Translations under genes and position numbers: made by a program
Assembly: GCA_032622095.1 (NCBI GenBank)
Contig: CP136067.1
Location: 135,351,990 to 135,415,989 of the forward strand
Length of the DNA stretch: 64,000 bases
Direction of reading: 5' to 3'
From: Siphonodentalium dalli
Taxonomy: Eukaryota > Mollusca > Scaphopoda > Gadilida > Siphonodentaliidae
The notes under the pieces: model-generated
The model's database searches: none
Seen by the model: only the letters and a program-made list of their open reading frames with translations
What the model was told of the DNA's origin: nothing
Part shown: piece by piece, positions 1-12,496 of the stretch
Layout of the letters: each line of letters starts with the position of its first letter
How positions within the stretch are numbered: position 1 is the stretch's first letter

Positions 1-1000
1 ATTGTTTTCTATAGTATTACTACAGTATTACTTTATTGTTTTACTACAGAAATAATATAGTAAAACTATAGTATTAATATGGTAAAACTATAGTGATACT
101 TATCGATGGTAGCTTTTAGAAGCCTTAACATTTGAGACAAAACAGTGGAGGTCATGAATGGCATATGTGATTACCTAAGGGGTGAAACACTGCTTGACTT
201 AGCCGACTTAGTTACAACAATATTCTTGCCTCATTTTATTAATTTGAGTATATCAACAGGTACTCAATAGATTTGTACTGATTAACTAACGAAACGTGAT
301 TTTCTTCTCGAAAAAGAGACGGGAAACACATGAGTTATGTAATATGATATTGTGAAATAGTATGGTAAAACTATAGTGATACTAATCAGTACTATTGAAA
401 TATTATATTTTTACTAGAGTAATACTATGTGATGTTTTGGGATTTTGAAGACCACCCCCATCATTTTGATGGTCTCAATATCATATTAACAATGGTATTT
501 CTTCAAAAGTTGCTTTGGTGATCAACATCAGTCTTACAATTATAAAAGATGAATTTGTTTGTAGTATTACCGCACCATACTATAGTAAAAATGCCAGGAG
601 TACTATGCTTGCTGCTTATTATTATGTCATACTGTATATAGTTATACTGTAGTATACTATGCCATGGGACACTAGTATTACCACAACATACTATACTAAA
701 AATCACAGTAGTACTATGATTGATGCATAGCGTACTATAGTATAATACATGTATAGGTATATTGTAGTGCACTTGTATACCATCATTGGTTACTATAGCA
801 TTACCACAACATAATATAGTAAAGGTCCCAGGAGTACTATGATTGATGCATAGTATTTCATACTGTATTATAGTTAACTGTAGTGTTCTATGTTCTACCA
901 TATATGGCTTTGTTGCTAAAATGACGTTAAACCCAAATCAATCAATCTACCATAGTAATACCACTTTATACCATAGTATTATTACGCAAATACTATTGTA
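1..1000. repeat. AT-rich tandem region built on TAGTATTACnACA / ACTATAGTA motifs
   Basis: Short near-palindromic ACTATAGTA / TAGTATTAC words recur throughout. From about 561 to 900 three longer copies can be aligned (starting near 561, 671 and 793, i.e. 110-122 bp apart). Each holds a TATTACC-(G/A)CA-CATA block, then GGAGTACTATG or AGTAGTACTATG, and the last two also hold GATTGATGCATAG. No coding frame in the stretch shows protein-like composition; the 132-codon minus-strand frame at 503-901 is a by-product of the repeat. Confidence 0.6.
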
Positions 1001-1594
1001 TATTTTCATAAGGGGCTTGAGATCAATTGCATGAAAATTATGGCTATATGCCATGTTGAGGATTTAGTCATGCTAAAACAAAATTCCAAGATGACTTCAG
1101 TTATACTGTGTTTGGTGGATTCGCAGTACATTGGTTGAAAATGACAATGCATATAGTCCGGGAGCTGATAGTGTAACCCTGATCACCAATGATTTAACCT
1201 CACCACACTAATTTTCTTCCTTAGTTGAAACGGCTAAGTAATACTAGATTATCAACATGAAGAGATATATATAAAGTAAAATCCAAGATGGTTGCTGACG
1301 GCTATCTAGTCCAGTGAAATTCAAAAACATTTGATAGCTTCCATCTAGTAGATCGAAATCAAGATTAAAATGAAGTTTGGTGATGGTTGGATAAGGGAAG
1401 TGGACTGTAGGGTGTGCCAAAGGGTTTAGTCATGCAAAGAGTAAAATTCAAGATGGCTGCCAGTAGACAAGATTTATGCCGAATGACCCCAAAATGACTC
1501 TAACCCATCTACATTTCAATGTTAAAGGTAATCAATCCGACCAGAGGGTCCCCATCTCAACAGATTCCAACAACAACAATCCGATCAGAGGGTC

Positions 1595-2009
1595 CTATAT
1601 TACTATTTCTTTGGCTTTTGGGGTAACAAATATTTGATTCGAGTTGAGGAACCCATCAAACAAAGCTCAGAGTTATTAGATATTGATTTTTGAAATTTGT
1701 TATTTTCTCGAGATGAGTACTAATAATTGCCTTCAACTTCGTAATCTGCTCGAGATGTGTACACCAAAACACTATTCAAACAGACAAGGATGCATAACTC
1801 TAGAATCAAGTGGTAATAATAACGCAATTTTGACTGAGTTCTGGGCCAGAAAGTTTTCCCGATAATGAAAAATAATAGATTTCTAAAATCAATATCTAAA
1901 ACATCTGAGCTTTGATGGGTGGCTTCCTCGACTCGAATCAAATATCTTGGACCCCCGAAGCCATTGAAATAGTAATTCAGAGGAGTTTTATTGGATTGAG
2001 TACCTTTAA
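1595..2009. mobile_element. F-family foldback element, copy with ~107 bp inverted arms
   Basis: The arms 1599-1705 and 1868-1974 are inverted complements (TTTGGCTT..GGGG, ATTTGATTCGAGTT, GAGCTTTGATGGGT in opposite senses). The right end reads GGATTGAGTACCTTTAA, the terminus shared with the F copies at 10.3, 11.5 and 58.7 kb. The left terminus is degraded (an AATCAATCCGAC remnant near 1530). No coding capacity is visible; it looks like a non-autonomous DNA element. Confidence 0.6.
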
Positions 2010-3140
2010 CAACCATGACAAATTTCATGATGATCCGAACAAATGTACGACCTGTAGCCCGTACCAAAGTATTTAGTCATGCAAAGAATAAAATCCAAGA
2101 TGAATGCCAGCGCCCATATTTTATGACCGAACTACCCCAAAAAGATTCGTTCTCATCTACATGTCATTGTCAACATCCGTAACGAATTTCATGATGATCC
2201 GACCAAAGGTACGACCCATAGCCTGTGCCATTCAGGATTCAGTGATGCAAAGAGTAAAATCCAATTGTCAATATTAACATAAATTACAAATATGATGATC
2301 AGACAAACAGTATGGCCTGTAACCCATGATAATGGATTGAATTTTGAAATCCAAAATGGCCGCTGGCAGCCAGGTTTTTTTTGCCGAATAACCCCAAAAG
2401 ACTCATTTCCCATTTACATGTCAATGTGAACTGTGCCAAAGGATTTTGTCATACAAAGAGTAAATACAAGATGGCTACCAGCAGCAATGTGTTATGGCCG
2501 CATGACCCCAAAATGACTAGTTCCCATCTACATCTCAATATTAACATCCACGACAAATTTCATGTTGATCAGACAAACAGTATGGTCTGTAGCCCGTGCT
2601 AATGGATTGAATTTTGAAATCCAAGATGGCCACTGACGGGCATGTTTTTTGGCCAAATGACCCCAAAATGACTCCCATCTACATGTCAATGTCAACAGCC
2701 ATGACAAGCGAAAGGATTTAGTAGAGTAAAATCCAAGATGGCTGCTGGCGGCCATGTTTTTTTTTAACCGAACTACCCCAAAATTACTCGTTCCCATCTA
2801 CATATCAATATTAACATCCACAACAAATTTCATGATGATCTGACGAACAGCACGAAATGTAGCCCGTGCTAATGGATTGAAATTGAAATCCAAGATGGCC
2901 GCCAGCGGCCATTTTTTTTCTCTGAATAACCCCAAAATGACTCGTTCCCATCTACATGTCAATGTCAACAGCTGTGACAAATTTCATAATGATCCGACCA
3001 AAGGTATTACGTGTAGCCTGTATTGTTGACGCTTCACACAAACGCACACACAGACGACGGATACAAAGCCATTACAAAGTAAAGTTGAGCTAAAAATATA
3101 TACATTTGTATACATTGACAAGATTTTCTCACTATAATTT

Positions 3141-4535
3141 GCGAGAAGGGTCTACACGACCCCTCTCGCGCACTCCCTAAAGCCTAGCGGCGCTATTTAC
3201 TTTTCCATTATCTATTCCGCCCGAAAAAAAATGCATTTTTTAACCTGAATATATCATTTTGTGTGAAAAGTTTTGTGTGAAAATTAATACTGTAACAGCC
3301 GGTTAAATGCTACGACCTGTAGTCTGTGCCAAAGGATTTAGCCACACAAAGAGCAAATTCCACCAGCGGCAATGTATTATGGTCGAATGACTCCAAAATG
3401 ACTCGTTCCCATCTACATGTCAATATTAACATCCACGACAAATTTCATGATCAGATGAACACTCAAGCCTGTAGTCTGTGCTAATGGATTGAATTTTGAA
3501 AACCAAGATGGCCGCTGGCCGCCATCTTTTTTTGTTGAATGACCCCAACATGACTCGTTCCCATCTACATGGCAATGTCAACAGCTGTGACAAATTTCAT
3601 AATGATCCGACCAAAGGTATTACCTGTAGCCTGTATTGTTGACGCTTCACACAAACGCACACACAGACGACGGATACCAAGCCATTACAAAGTAAAGTTG
3701 AGCTAAAAATATATACATTTGTATACATTTACAAGATTTTCTCACTATAATTTGCATCCTTCTGAAAAACGGCGTCCATATTGGACGCCATCCCATCCTG
3801 CCTGGTGATTGTACAGACACGTTTTGTTTCGTACTAACATTACTTTAAAATTGAGGGACTAATAAAGAAGAAAATTAGTGGGGTGAAGTTGAATCACGGG
3901 GGGTACAGGGGTACCCTATCAGCTCCCGGACTAATATTGCTTTAATTTTGGTCCAATTAACATTCGCAGAATGCTACTCAGAAATATGCTCAGAATGCTT
4001 CTCAAGCTTCTACATTTTCCAAAAATTTCCCGGGGGAGGCCCCCCGGACCCCCACCTGCGAGAAGGGTCTACACGACCCCTCTCGCGCACTCCCTAAAGC
4101 CTAGCGGCGCTATTTTCTTTATTTTTTCTATTCCGCCCGAAAAAAAATGCATTTTTTAACCTGAATATATCATTTTGTGTGAAAAGTTTTGTGGGAAAAT
4201 TAATACTGTAACAGCCGGTTAAATGCTACGACCTGTAGTCTGTGCCAAAGGATTTAGCCACACAAAGAGCAAAATCCACCAGCGGCAATGTTTTATGGTC
4301 GAATGACCCCAAAATTACTCGTTCCCATCTACATGTCAATATTAACATCCACGACAACTTTCATGATCAGATGAACACTCAGGCCTGTAGTCTGTGCTAA
4401 TGGATTGAATTTTGAAAACCAAGATGGCCGCTGGCCGCCATCTTTTTTTGTTGAATGACCCCAACATGACTCGTTCCCAACTACATGGCAATGTCAACAG
4501 CTGTGACAAATTTCATAATCATCAACCCAATGGTA
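3141..4535. repeat. Direct duplication of a ~480 bp block, offset 917 bp
   Basis: Block 3141-3618 is repeated at 4058-4535 with few differences. Each block starts with a hairpin (GCGAGAAGGGTC / GACCCCTCTCGC) and then runs through a shared A-rich stretch into two array monomers. A second, overlapping direct repeat (3024-3142 versus 3633-3754, offset about 610 bp) covers a tail with CACACAAACGCACACACAG. The two offsets imply stepwise unequal exchange inside the array. Confidence 0.75.
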
Positions 4536-4879
4536 CGGCATGTAGCCCGTGCTTATGTATTTACATTGTTTAATACTGAAAACCGAGATGGCCGACGGCG
4601 GTCATGCTCTTTTGCCGATTGACGCCAAAATGACTCGTTCTCATCTTCATGGCAATGTCAACATCCACGACAAATTTCATTATCATCAGACAAATGGTAT
4701 ATACGACCTGGCTGTAGCCTGTGCCATTGGATTGAATTGTGAAATCCAGGATGACGGCTGTTGGCCATGTTTTTTTTTTCGATTTACCCCAAAATGACTC
4801 ATTTCTCATCTACGTGTCAATGTCAACAACCATGACAAATTTTATAATGATCCGACCAAAGGTGAGACCTGTAGTCCAT

Positions 4880-5815
4880 ATATATGCAATGGAAATTGTT
4901 GACGAACACACAGACGACGGATATGAACCCATGGCAATATCTCAAACTTGACAAGTCAAGTTGAACTTTAAAAAAATCCATATATATTGACCAGTACGTT
5001 GCCCTCTCACAGGTATATACGCCACTGAATATGTAATAGGCTGTATCACACTGGAAGCTGAAATAAGTATATATAACTGCGTATGTCAGTCTTATCACAC
5101 ATTCTCTGTTGATAGTTAGGGGGAAACTGAGATAACTGCGAATTGGGATTTAATATAAATAAATATTATTCATATTTTCAAAACTAGACCAAAACGATAG
5201 TGAAACTTTGCAATTTAACGACATTAGAAGCCGTCAAACTTGTGAAGCGACGATCATACGATCCAAGATGGCGGTCCGGACCGCCCGGTTTAGAATGTAT
5301 AGGACGCTCAATAAGTATATTTACGTAGCGTATTGAGCATGACATCAGTCTGATCCACTCAAATACCCTATATATATGTGGCGTATTTGAACCACAAATA
5401 CCTTATGTATATATTGATATGCTATGCGTATCGGGTGTGCTTTGGCCCATTGCAAATTCTATTTAATGCCAAACATTCAAATCCCAACAACTATATCTTT
5501 ATTCTCACACATGTATATACAAGTCAAACTTCCTTGGCTTCTCAGACTACTCGTGGTGCCATCTCTGATCGATTGAAAACGACACGACGATGAGGCACGC
5601 GTTTCCGGGGCGGTGTCGTATTATATATATAACGTATGCGTTGGGACTCGCGTTGCGTTGAAAATAGAAGCTGCCCGTTTGGTTTTTCAACGGATACAAC
5701 GTGACGGACGTATCACAGCAGTTTAAACGTCTAAGTACTGCTGCCAATATCACAAATCCAACGCGCGAATGCATAACGGATTCAACGCATGACAATCGTC
5801 TGAACACTAATTTTA
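4880..5815. other. Unassigned, no gene seen
   Basis: No protein-like frame, RNA gene or recognisable terminus. There is one isolated CCAAGATGGCGG motif beside a GGTCCGGACC palindrome near 5261-5290. Confidence 0.4.
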
Positions 5816-5817
5816 CG

Positions 5818-6154
5818 AAAGCGAATTAGGGCCATCCGAAACACCCCCAAATATACAAATACACAACTCGTAACTTGAAACTTCAACAACTCGTTATAAC
5901 GACTCCCAGGTCGTTATATAACGACTTACAAATCGTTATGACGACATGCAAGCCGTTTTATAATGACTTGTTTTTATTTCTACAAGTCGTTATTACAACT
6001 TGTAAATTTTTCTTCAAGTTGTTATAAAGACATCCGACAAGGCGTTATAACGAGTTTTTGGAAGTCGTTATAACGACATGCAAGTCATTATAACGAGTTG
6101 TGTATTTGTATATTTGGGATGCGGTGGTGTTTCAGGTGGCCCTAATTCGCTTTT
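5818..6154. mobile_element. E-family short inverted-repeat element with ACGACTTG internal repeats
   Basis: The ends are inverted complements (GCGAATTAGGGCCA.C.GAAACACC, followed inward by CCAAATATACAAATACACAA). The interior is an irregular run of about nine AAGTCGTTATAACGACTTG-like palindromic words. Total length about 340 bp with no coding frame. Clear target duplications are not visible. A rearranged relative lies at 25.25-26.01 kb. Confidence 0.65.
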
Positions 6155-7055
6155 GTACCCAATTTATCCCCAGGTTACACCTCACTATATATAATATCTT
6201 CGTAACATATGGGTCGACCTATACATTGTGATAAGTTCTGGTGCAACATCAAATGAGTCCAACGACATGGCTATAGTGGGGGTCGGGGACACCTTGCAAT
6301 TTCCAACTGAACCCCCATTAAACCAGGACGAAATGCCAAGTGTTAGAGACCCAATTTGCACCCTTTGATTGGAATTTTACAACTGGTGATGCGAACTTTC
6401 TAACTGTTGGAAATTTGTAACAGAACACCCTCTAAGGTAATATTCAACACCCCCTTAATGTTGGATATGTTACAGCTGATGGTCGTTTTGGTCCAAAAAA
6501 TATTCCGAACATTTGGTCTAAAAAAAATATAACATCAAATATTGGTTGCAAAAATAAAACTCTCCCAACGTTTTTATCTTATATTATTTTTCTCGAAAAT
6601 TCCATTTCAACTGATGCTGCATGTGTCAGGCATTACAAATTACAATCATGTAAATTTCCAACTATTTAAAAGTGTGACCCCTCCCGGGGGGGGGGGGGGG
6701 CTCCAATTCCCAAAAAACACTATCCCTGTTCTTGCACGATACATATTGTTCATATTTGCTCAGCTGATCCGCCTGAGTTCTCAATTATATGATATTTATC
6801 TAGCTGCATTTGTTAGAGACACGTTTCTCATTAACCGTAGTTTATTTTTAAATTATCGTTGCTATGTTATAATTGTCACGAAAATATGCCCCATCGTCAT
6901 TTGCAAACCTGTGAATTGCGTTTTGCATTATATAATTGTATGGTATTTATCAAGTTAATGCAATGCATGGTGCCCAATGATTCAAAGGAAACTGCATGTG
7001 CCTACGTTTGAGATTTGGTGGTGATAAAACATATTTATACCGCCCGGCATAAAAC
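6155..7055. other. Unassigned; contains a G-tract at about 6686-6700
   Basis: The longest frame (6542-6958, plus strand) has low-complexity, hydrophobic-rich composition, passes straight through the poly-G tract, and has no recognisable domain or splice context. I do not call it a gene. Confidence 0.4.
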
Positions 7056-7057
7056 AC

Positions 7058-7545
7058 AAGAAAACCATAGTCTGAAATGGTAACGCGCTCAAGATCATAT
7101 ATTATATACCCATTGATGGTAATTATAGAATATAAAACATATTGGTTTCGCTAATGACCAACTCAGAATTCCGTTAAAATAACAATAACAAGCACCACCT
7201 AATTAACGAACCGGCGGCCGTCTCCGACCACAACCATCAGTGGGCTGCAGAACGAAAAATATCTATAAAAGTTGAAATATAACTTGCAAATTATATTTTT
7301 AATTTCTTTTATTTTTAATTGACATAACTTATCATAAACCAAAAATCAACATTGTTGACATAACGTTAATTAACGACAATAAACGAAATTGAAATTCCCA
7401 ACTACACCTTTTACCGGACTCGGCCTCCGACTCGCAGTTCGACTTTTAATCATCCCAAAATTTCCCATTCTATAAATAAAACACCCATGTTAATGTCAGC
7501 GCACACAGCTATCTAGAATATCTAGGACAGTATACACGCGGCGCG
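7058..7545 (+). repeat. D-family dispersed element, copy 1
   Basis: About 485 bp, repeated at 13.47-13.98 kb and (partly) 34.37-34.81 kb. Shared landmarks in order: AACCATAGTC.GAAATGGTAA, TATTGGTTTCGC, CCAACTCAGAATTCCG, ACGAACCGGCGGCCG, GGGCTGCAGAACGAAA, a CTATAAATAAAA box near the right end, and an ACACGCGGCGCGCG tail. No coding frame is seen. The TATA-like box placed before the right end suggests a promoter-bearing repeat; terminus type is unknown. Confidence 0.65.
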
Positions 7546-7723
7546 CGCGTAATAAGTAGTTATGCATGCGGAACAATTAAAGATGTATTCAGGGTATTTA
7601 TTTTTTTTCCAAATTTATTTGACTTGATTTAGATCCTCGTGTATAAAATAACATGTTTGCAACGATTAGCCCTTCGATGACGGGAGCACCGCTGATGCAG
7701 CATTAAAGGTCCCGTCCCATGCA

Positions 7724-8160
7724 GTACATTCTCTTATATATGCAAGTCTCCGACAGGGAAATCGTATATATCAGAGAATGTTCTGGCTTACAAGTTCAAG
7801 GTAAATATTGTCAGGCCAATGAATTCTCTTTTATATGCGTGTCTCCCACATTGGCACAGGATTTCGCCAAACACTCGTCACTACTTGTTGCTTAACGTAC
7901 AGGGTCGTGGCAAAGGGAAGTCGCCCCATCTCGTCCACGGGGGGGGGGTTTGGAATTAATAAAGTGCCCATGACTGAACCCTACTGAAATTTTGCGAAAA
8001 ACTATGTGCCAATACATTCTCTTATATAGGCGAGTCTCACAAGTGAGCCTCGCATATAAAAGAGAATACACTGGACTAACAAGATTTACATTGTAAGCCA
8101 GTGTATTCTCTTAAATATGCGAGATTCGGATATATATATATATAAGAGAGACCACTGCCA
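7724..8160. repeat. Two diverged copies of the double-hairpin module
   Basis: Copies at about 7724-7860 and 8005-8160. Each has ATTCTCTTATATA arms facing inverted partners across a spacer, then a second hairpin after only ~30 bp of core. The second copy keeps the flanking TGTGCCAAT word and the CTCGCATATA..AGAGAAT right arm. They differ at many positions from the near-identical modules elsewhere in the window, so they look older. Confidence 0.6.
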
Positions 8161-8439
8161 TAGGATTTTTAATGTCGCACCAGCCATGAAATGGTTAATT
8201 CAGCCTGTGACGCCATGAAACGTTCTTGCTAAAGAGCCCACATCCACCCTATGACATTTCAGAGTGATTAATTTTTGTGTTTCAACACTCACGGTCTGGA
8301 TGTTGACATGGTAACATATACATTATTGTCGTGTGCAATCGTTCTGATTTGCACTTTTGGTAGAAAAAGTATGACCAGACAAGTAAGTGGCCAGGTGGGC
8401 GGAACATTTTGGGCCGAAAAACATTTGGGTAGAAAATTT

Positions 8440-8800
8440 GTTTTAAAAAAGTTTCGGTCAATTTGACGGCATGTGTCGGTTGGCCGCTCAAAATAATCCA
8501 TAGAAACACCCCTACCCCGTCCCATCGCCCGCGGGGATACCACACCGAGCAGCTTAAAATGGCGTATGCACCATAATGCCACCATTTTCGAGAACGAACG
8601 TGGATTTCGGCCAATTTGTACCACCCTGAGGGGGCTGAAATGATGTATGGACCATTTTCTAGAACGGTATAAGGATTTCGGCCAATTTTACGGCATGGGT
8701 GGGTGACCCGCGTCAAATACCCCCTAGAAACATTCCAAAAACGACCCAAATTGTGTCGGTTTATTATGGTAGTTTTCACTTTTTTAAAACAAGAATGTTT
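8440..8800. repeat. Two diverged copies of a GGCCAATTTnACGGCATG repeat
   Basis: Blocks near 8450-8520 and 8670-8735 share a TTCGG(C/T)CAATTT.ACGGCATG core followed by ACC-rich sequence and CATAGAAAC/CTAGAAAC. A 174-codon frame on the minus strand (8282-8806) simply reads through both copies and has repeated peptide fragments, so I treat it as non-coding. Confidence 0.45.
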
Positions 8801-8990
8801 TTTCAATCAAAATTTCAAGACTTTGATTTTTGAAAAAAATTACGATACTGTGGTTTCAGTTGTTTAATTTGTTCACACTTTTCCGCTTGGCCCGCGTTTT
8901 CGCCGAACACATGCTTCTTATGCGCGGACTTTCAATTGTCAATTTATTGAAACTATTTCATATCCATTCACGTACCGGTACAGGTCACCT

Positions 8991-9541
8991 AGTACAAACG
9001 CTATCGCATGCCAAATGGGGTGGGATGCTGAAAAATCGCAAGCCAATTTGCGCGCGATTTAGTTTGCCGTGTCCCGCGTGACTCAGCATCGCATGCGAAT
9101 ATCTTATACTATGTTTCGATTGTAAAATTCAAAGAAATGTAACTCTAATATACCCGTTATTTAGTAAAAAATCATACCAAAAGAATGACACCACAAAGAG
9201 ACACGTTTCAAAAACACTATAGGAAAAATCACTTTTAGGGAGGCGGACTTCACTGTCTAACCTGTTGGGAAACACAAAATTCAAACTAAGCAACGTCACC
9301 CCTTTTTCAAATTGATATCGAGGCAGTCAGGTCGCGCCAGCGACCGCTGCCGCGGGGGCCTGATGGCTCATAAAAACAACTCTATATATAAGCGCCCGCG
9401 GCTACCACTTTATAGCATCAAGGGTAGACTGAGCAAATCGAGACGGGATGCTGGTCCCGCCAAACTCTCCAGACGGCATCGACATATCAAAACGCATGCG
9501 ATTCTCGCCTATCGTATCTGTATTTGGACGGGATTGTGTGC
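8991..9541 (+). repeat. J-family dispersed element, copy 1
   Basis: Reappears inverted at 54272-54713. Both copies run from CACCTAGTACAAACG through ACGTGTC..GTGTCATTC-type sequence (as its complement) to GTATTTGGACG.GATTGT. A ~150 bp segment (about 9384-9540) differs at roughly four positions. This copy carries an extra ~100 bp near 9290-9380. The conserved part contains TCTATATATAAG followed by GC-rich sequence, like a core promoter, and can be read as a 37-residue conserved peptide, but no start, stop or splice context supports a protein. Confidence 0.6.
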
Positions 9542-9544
9542 GGA

Positions 9545-10305
9545 TGCGCTGTACAGGTAGTCCATTTTAATATATATTATATTTTAAAATTGAATGAATG
9601 GAAGTCAGTATATCCCGTCCAATTCCCCAACCTTGCCGCCACTTAGCCGCTAAGTTTGGTATCATAATTTCGGAACGGAAATATATACGGTGTTGTATTG
9701 GCTACTCGGTATATACATAAGTTCGTGTATATTCTGTTGTATCATATCTGACCGTATAAAACTGTCTCATTATCATCTGGATATGTCACAAGTAAAATAT
9801 TATGATAACTGTCCGATTGTTACAACGATTCATTATTTCGCATTAATTAACCAACAGGTATTGTAAAGTGTTCTGGCTTAATGTATGTGCAATGACGTTG
9901 TCGGCTATTCGAAATATATAACCAAATATGTGTTGGAGTGCAGACCAATTCACCATTTGGTTGTATTAAAGAATACGAAGCACACCAGAATTAAGCAAAT
10001 GGTATATGAAATGTGATTATGTGCAGGTATAGTTACCATGCACATGTCATCCCCAAATACTAAAATGTCATGGCAATCTAATAAATTAGTATTACAAAAC
10101 CCCAACTTGTCCATAACGTCGCCATATAGGCAATGAGAATCAGCGTTTCTGAATTATACACACCCTTTCGCTGATGTTTAAAACGGGCCACACTTCCAAT
10201 GTGACAAAAGTGTCCTCGTCATGCACCGATATCTGTGAAGAACGGTTGTCAATACATGGATTTGTGTATTATATGTCGTGTGAGCAATGTTAAAATACGC
10301 ACATA
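9545..10305. other. Unassigned, no feature seen
   Basis: AT-rich sequence without long frames, inverted repeats or familiar repeat words. Confidence 0.4.
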
Positions 10306-10309
10306 TTAA

Positions 10310-10748
10310 AGTTACTCAATCCGATTCGATGGTCATCATATCATCAGATTCCAACAACAGCAACATTTTTGTAAATGCCGCTTCAGTTATCAGAAACTAT
10401 TAATTGCCCAAACATAATATTAACCACAGTCAACTATAGTATAAAATTGCCCAAAACATGATATTTATCAACATTTTGGTCAACAAAGTTTTACCGGTTT
10501 GTCAAATATATATGACACAAAAAAAACACTTGATTTTAGAGTTATCCATCTTAATCCGCAATTTGATCAGAGAAATTCCTCTCGTCGACTGTTTACTGGG
10601 CCACGGAAAAATTAAAATAATGAATTTCAAACATCGATATCTGATCACTATGAGCCTTGATGGGTGGTTCCTGGACTCGAATCAAATATTTTTTACCCCG
10701 AAGCCAAAGAAATAGTAATTTGCGAGCGTTATTTCGGATTGAGTACCT
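10310..10748. mobile_element. F-family TTAA-flanked element, full-length copy
   Basis: Bounded by TTAA at 10306-10309 and 10749-10752. The ends are inverted: AGTTACTCAATCCGAT on the left and the complement of AAGGTACTCAATCCG on the right. Length 439 bp. TTAA duplication is known for piggyBac and Kolobok transposases; without a coding partner I cannot choose. The 85-codon frame inside is not protein-like. Confidence 0.75.
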
Positions 10749-10752
10749 TTAA

Positions 10753-11478
10753 ACCAATTGCTTGTTCAGAAAATCAGCCGCAGACTTGAGCAATCGGACT
10801 CGCGAGCAATAGTGCTGAGCTCGATTGCTCAAGTGTGCGCGGGGGAGGGGGGCTTAAGTTAGCCCACATATGAACTGCACATTCCAGTTCACTCGATCGG
10901 TACTATTTAATTTGTAATCTCGCCATGACAATTCAATGATCGACAGCTGCTTTACAGATCAGAAACTTCAGCATTTAAAACTGAACTGTTGTTCGTAATG
11001 AATAAATCCAGGTGTCAGGTGTCACACAGAACGGGAAGGAATATTATGTTTTAACGAGATTTGGGTGGAGGGTCGGCCAACCGTGCACATCAGAAGCTGA
11101 TCGAAGAATGAGCGCTAAAATCTTGTTTGCGTTCAAGCACACTTTATAACAATCGAGAAACTCGTTCTGAATCGAGTCAATATCAATCAACGCTTATCAT
11201 GCGTGAACTACTATCGCCAATCATCCAGATACCCCCCCCCCCCCCATAGATTTAACCCCCGTCGATTAATATTTTCCATTAACACTCTCGTCTCCAAATA
11301 ATTCTTCGTTGGACTTCAATAAAGTAATTTACCGCCTGCGTGACATACATCAGGGACAGAAGCTGTTCTTTATTGTCAAATTGGAAAAGCCATGAACGAA
11401 GCCATATTTCGTGTTTTCATTCCTGGAAATTTAATCTATTTTTATACACGGGAATTTCACCGAGTGTCGTTTGTTAAA
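10753..11478. other. Unassigned; poly-C tract at about 11231-11246
   Basis: No gene recognised. A GCAATCG / CGATTGC pair near 10790-10830 gives a modest inverted repeat, and a C-homopolymer follows at about 11231. Confidence 0.4.
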
Positions 11479-11479
11479 G

Positions 11480-11870
11480 ATGCTTAATACGATTAAACGA
11501 CCCTAAATTACTATATCTTTGGCTTCGGGGTAAAACAATATTTGATTCGAGTTTAGAAACCCACCCATCAAAGCTCAGAGTTATTAGATATCGATTTGAG
11601 AAATCTATTATTTTTCACCACTGGTACTTTTTGGCGTCTTGGCAAAAAGTCGAAGTTTGCCGAAAAAGCCGACCGACATACTCTCAATACCAAATTACGT
11701 TGAACAAAATGTTGATATGCAACACGTTTTGGGCAATGTTATACTATAGTTGACAGCGGTTAGCATTATTTTCTGGTAATTAATCGATTCTGATAACTAA
11801 CGTGGCCGTTGATGAATTTTTTTTATTGGAATCTGATGGTATGGGTACCATCGAATCGGATTGAGTACAT
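11480..11870. mobile_element. F-family element, diverged copy
   Basis: Opposite internal orientation to the 10.3 kb copy: TTTGGCTTCGGGGTAAAA and ATTTGATTCGAG on the left, then TCGGATTGAGTACATTTAA at the right edge (TTAA 11871-11874). The left terminus is degraded. The interior shares ACTATAGTTGAC and CCAAAACATG words (as complements) with the 10.3 kb copy. Confidence 0.6.
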
Positions 11871-12496
11871 TTAAGCCCCGCGCAGCGTTTCTATCTGAGC
11901 TTTTACAGAGTCATGCAGTTAAAGATACGGGCGGCGTTGGCGGTGGGTATGCTGTTAAAATATTCAGCTCCGTCAAAAACCGCCATAAACAGAAAGAATA
12001 GTAAAATATAGACATACCTTGTTCTTATACCAATCAGAAATATGGCATAAACAGTATGTTATTGTCAAATGTTTTTCCTTTGTTATGTAAACAAAAGCAA
12101 AAAAGGTTACAGAACCTGGCTTTTGTTTAGATCCGGATATGGTAAACATAAAGAGCGTTATTTGATACTTTGTTCCTGATATGGAATAATAAAGAGCGTT
12201 TATATCATTTGTGTGTGATTAACCAATAGAATGTGCGCTGTGTTATGTAAACAGCAAAACTTCTGTAACACGAGCAGGTTCTTGTGTACGTACACCATCG
12301 TACGTCTTCACGACAATATACTATTTTACGCGCTGATTATGTTTGGCATATGAGCAAAACTATATATGTTTTAATATTCCTTCTGTTGATGGCGATTTGA
12401 ACAAATATGAATATTTCTGCAACGAACGCCGCCCGTGCCTTTAAGGCTAGTCGAGAAATGATTCCGGTGTATATAGATATCGATACATTGCATAGA

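Larger units (their letters stand above)
1020..4880. repeat. Degenerate tandem array of ~200 bp monomers carrying CCAAGATGGCCGC
   Basis: Monomer order is: GATCCGACCAAAGG, (A)CCTGTAGCC(C)GTGCC, GGATTTAGTCATGCAAAG, CCAAGATGGC(C/T)GC, a short T-run, GAATGACCCCAAAATGACTC, CCCATCTACATGTCAATG, then GACAAATTTCATGATGATC. I can follow about a dozen partial or full monomers, with the CAAGATGGC core near 1450, 2467, 2621, 2732, 2890, 3513, 4421 and 4582. Open frames here repeat the same peptide in several monomers and are shadows of the array. Such arrays are typical of marine invertebrate genomes. An F-family foldback (1595-2009) interrupts it. Confidence 0.75.

Noticed and set aside
6542-6958. 138-codon plus-strand gene
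   Set aside because: It crosses a poly-G tract giving a run of glycines, has erratic composition, and no supporting signals.
7058-7545. Solo LTR identity for the D family
   Set aside because: No TG..CA ends, no target duplication and no primer-binding site or polypurine tract; the TATA-like box alone is insufficient.
8282-8806. 174-codon minus-strand gene
   Set aside because: The frame reads through two copies of a degenerate repeat and has no recognisable domain.
9384-9540. Structured RNA gene in the conserved J segment
   Set aside because: High identity between two copies is explained by recent dispersal; no match to tRNA, 5S, U-snRNA or A/B boxes by eye.
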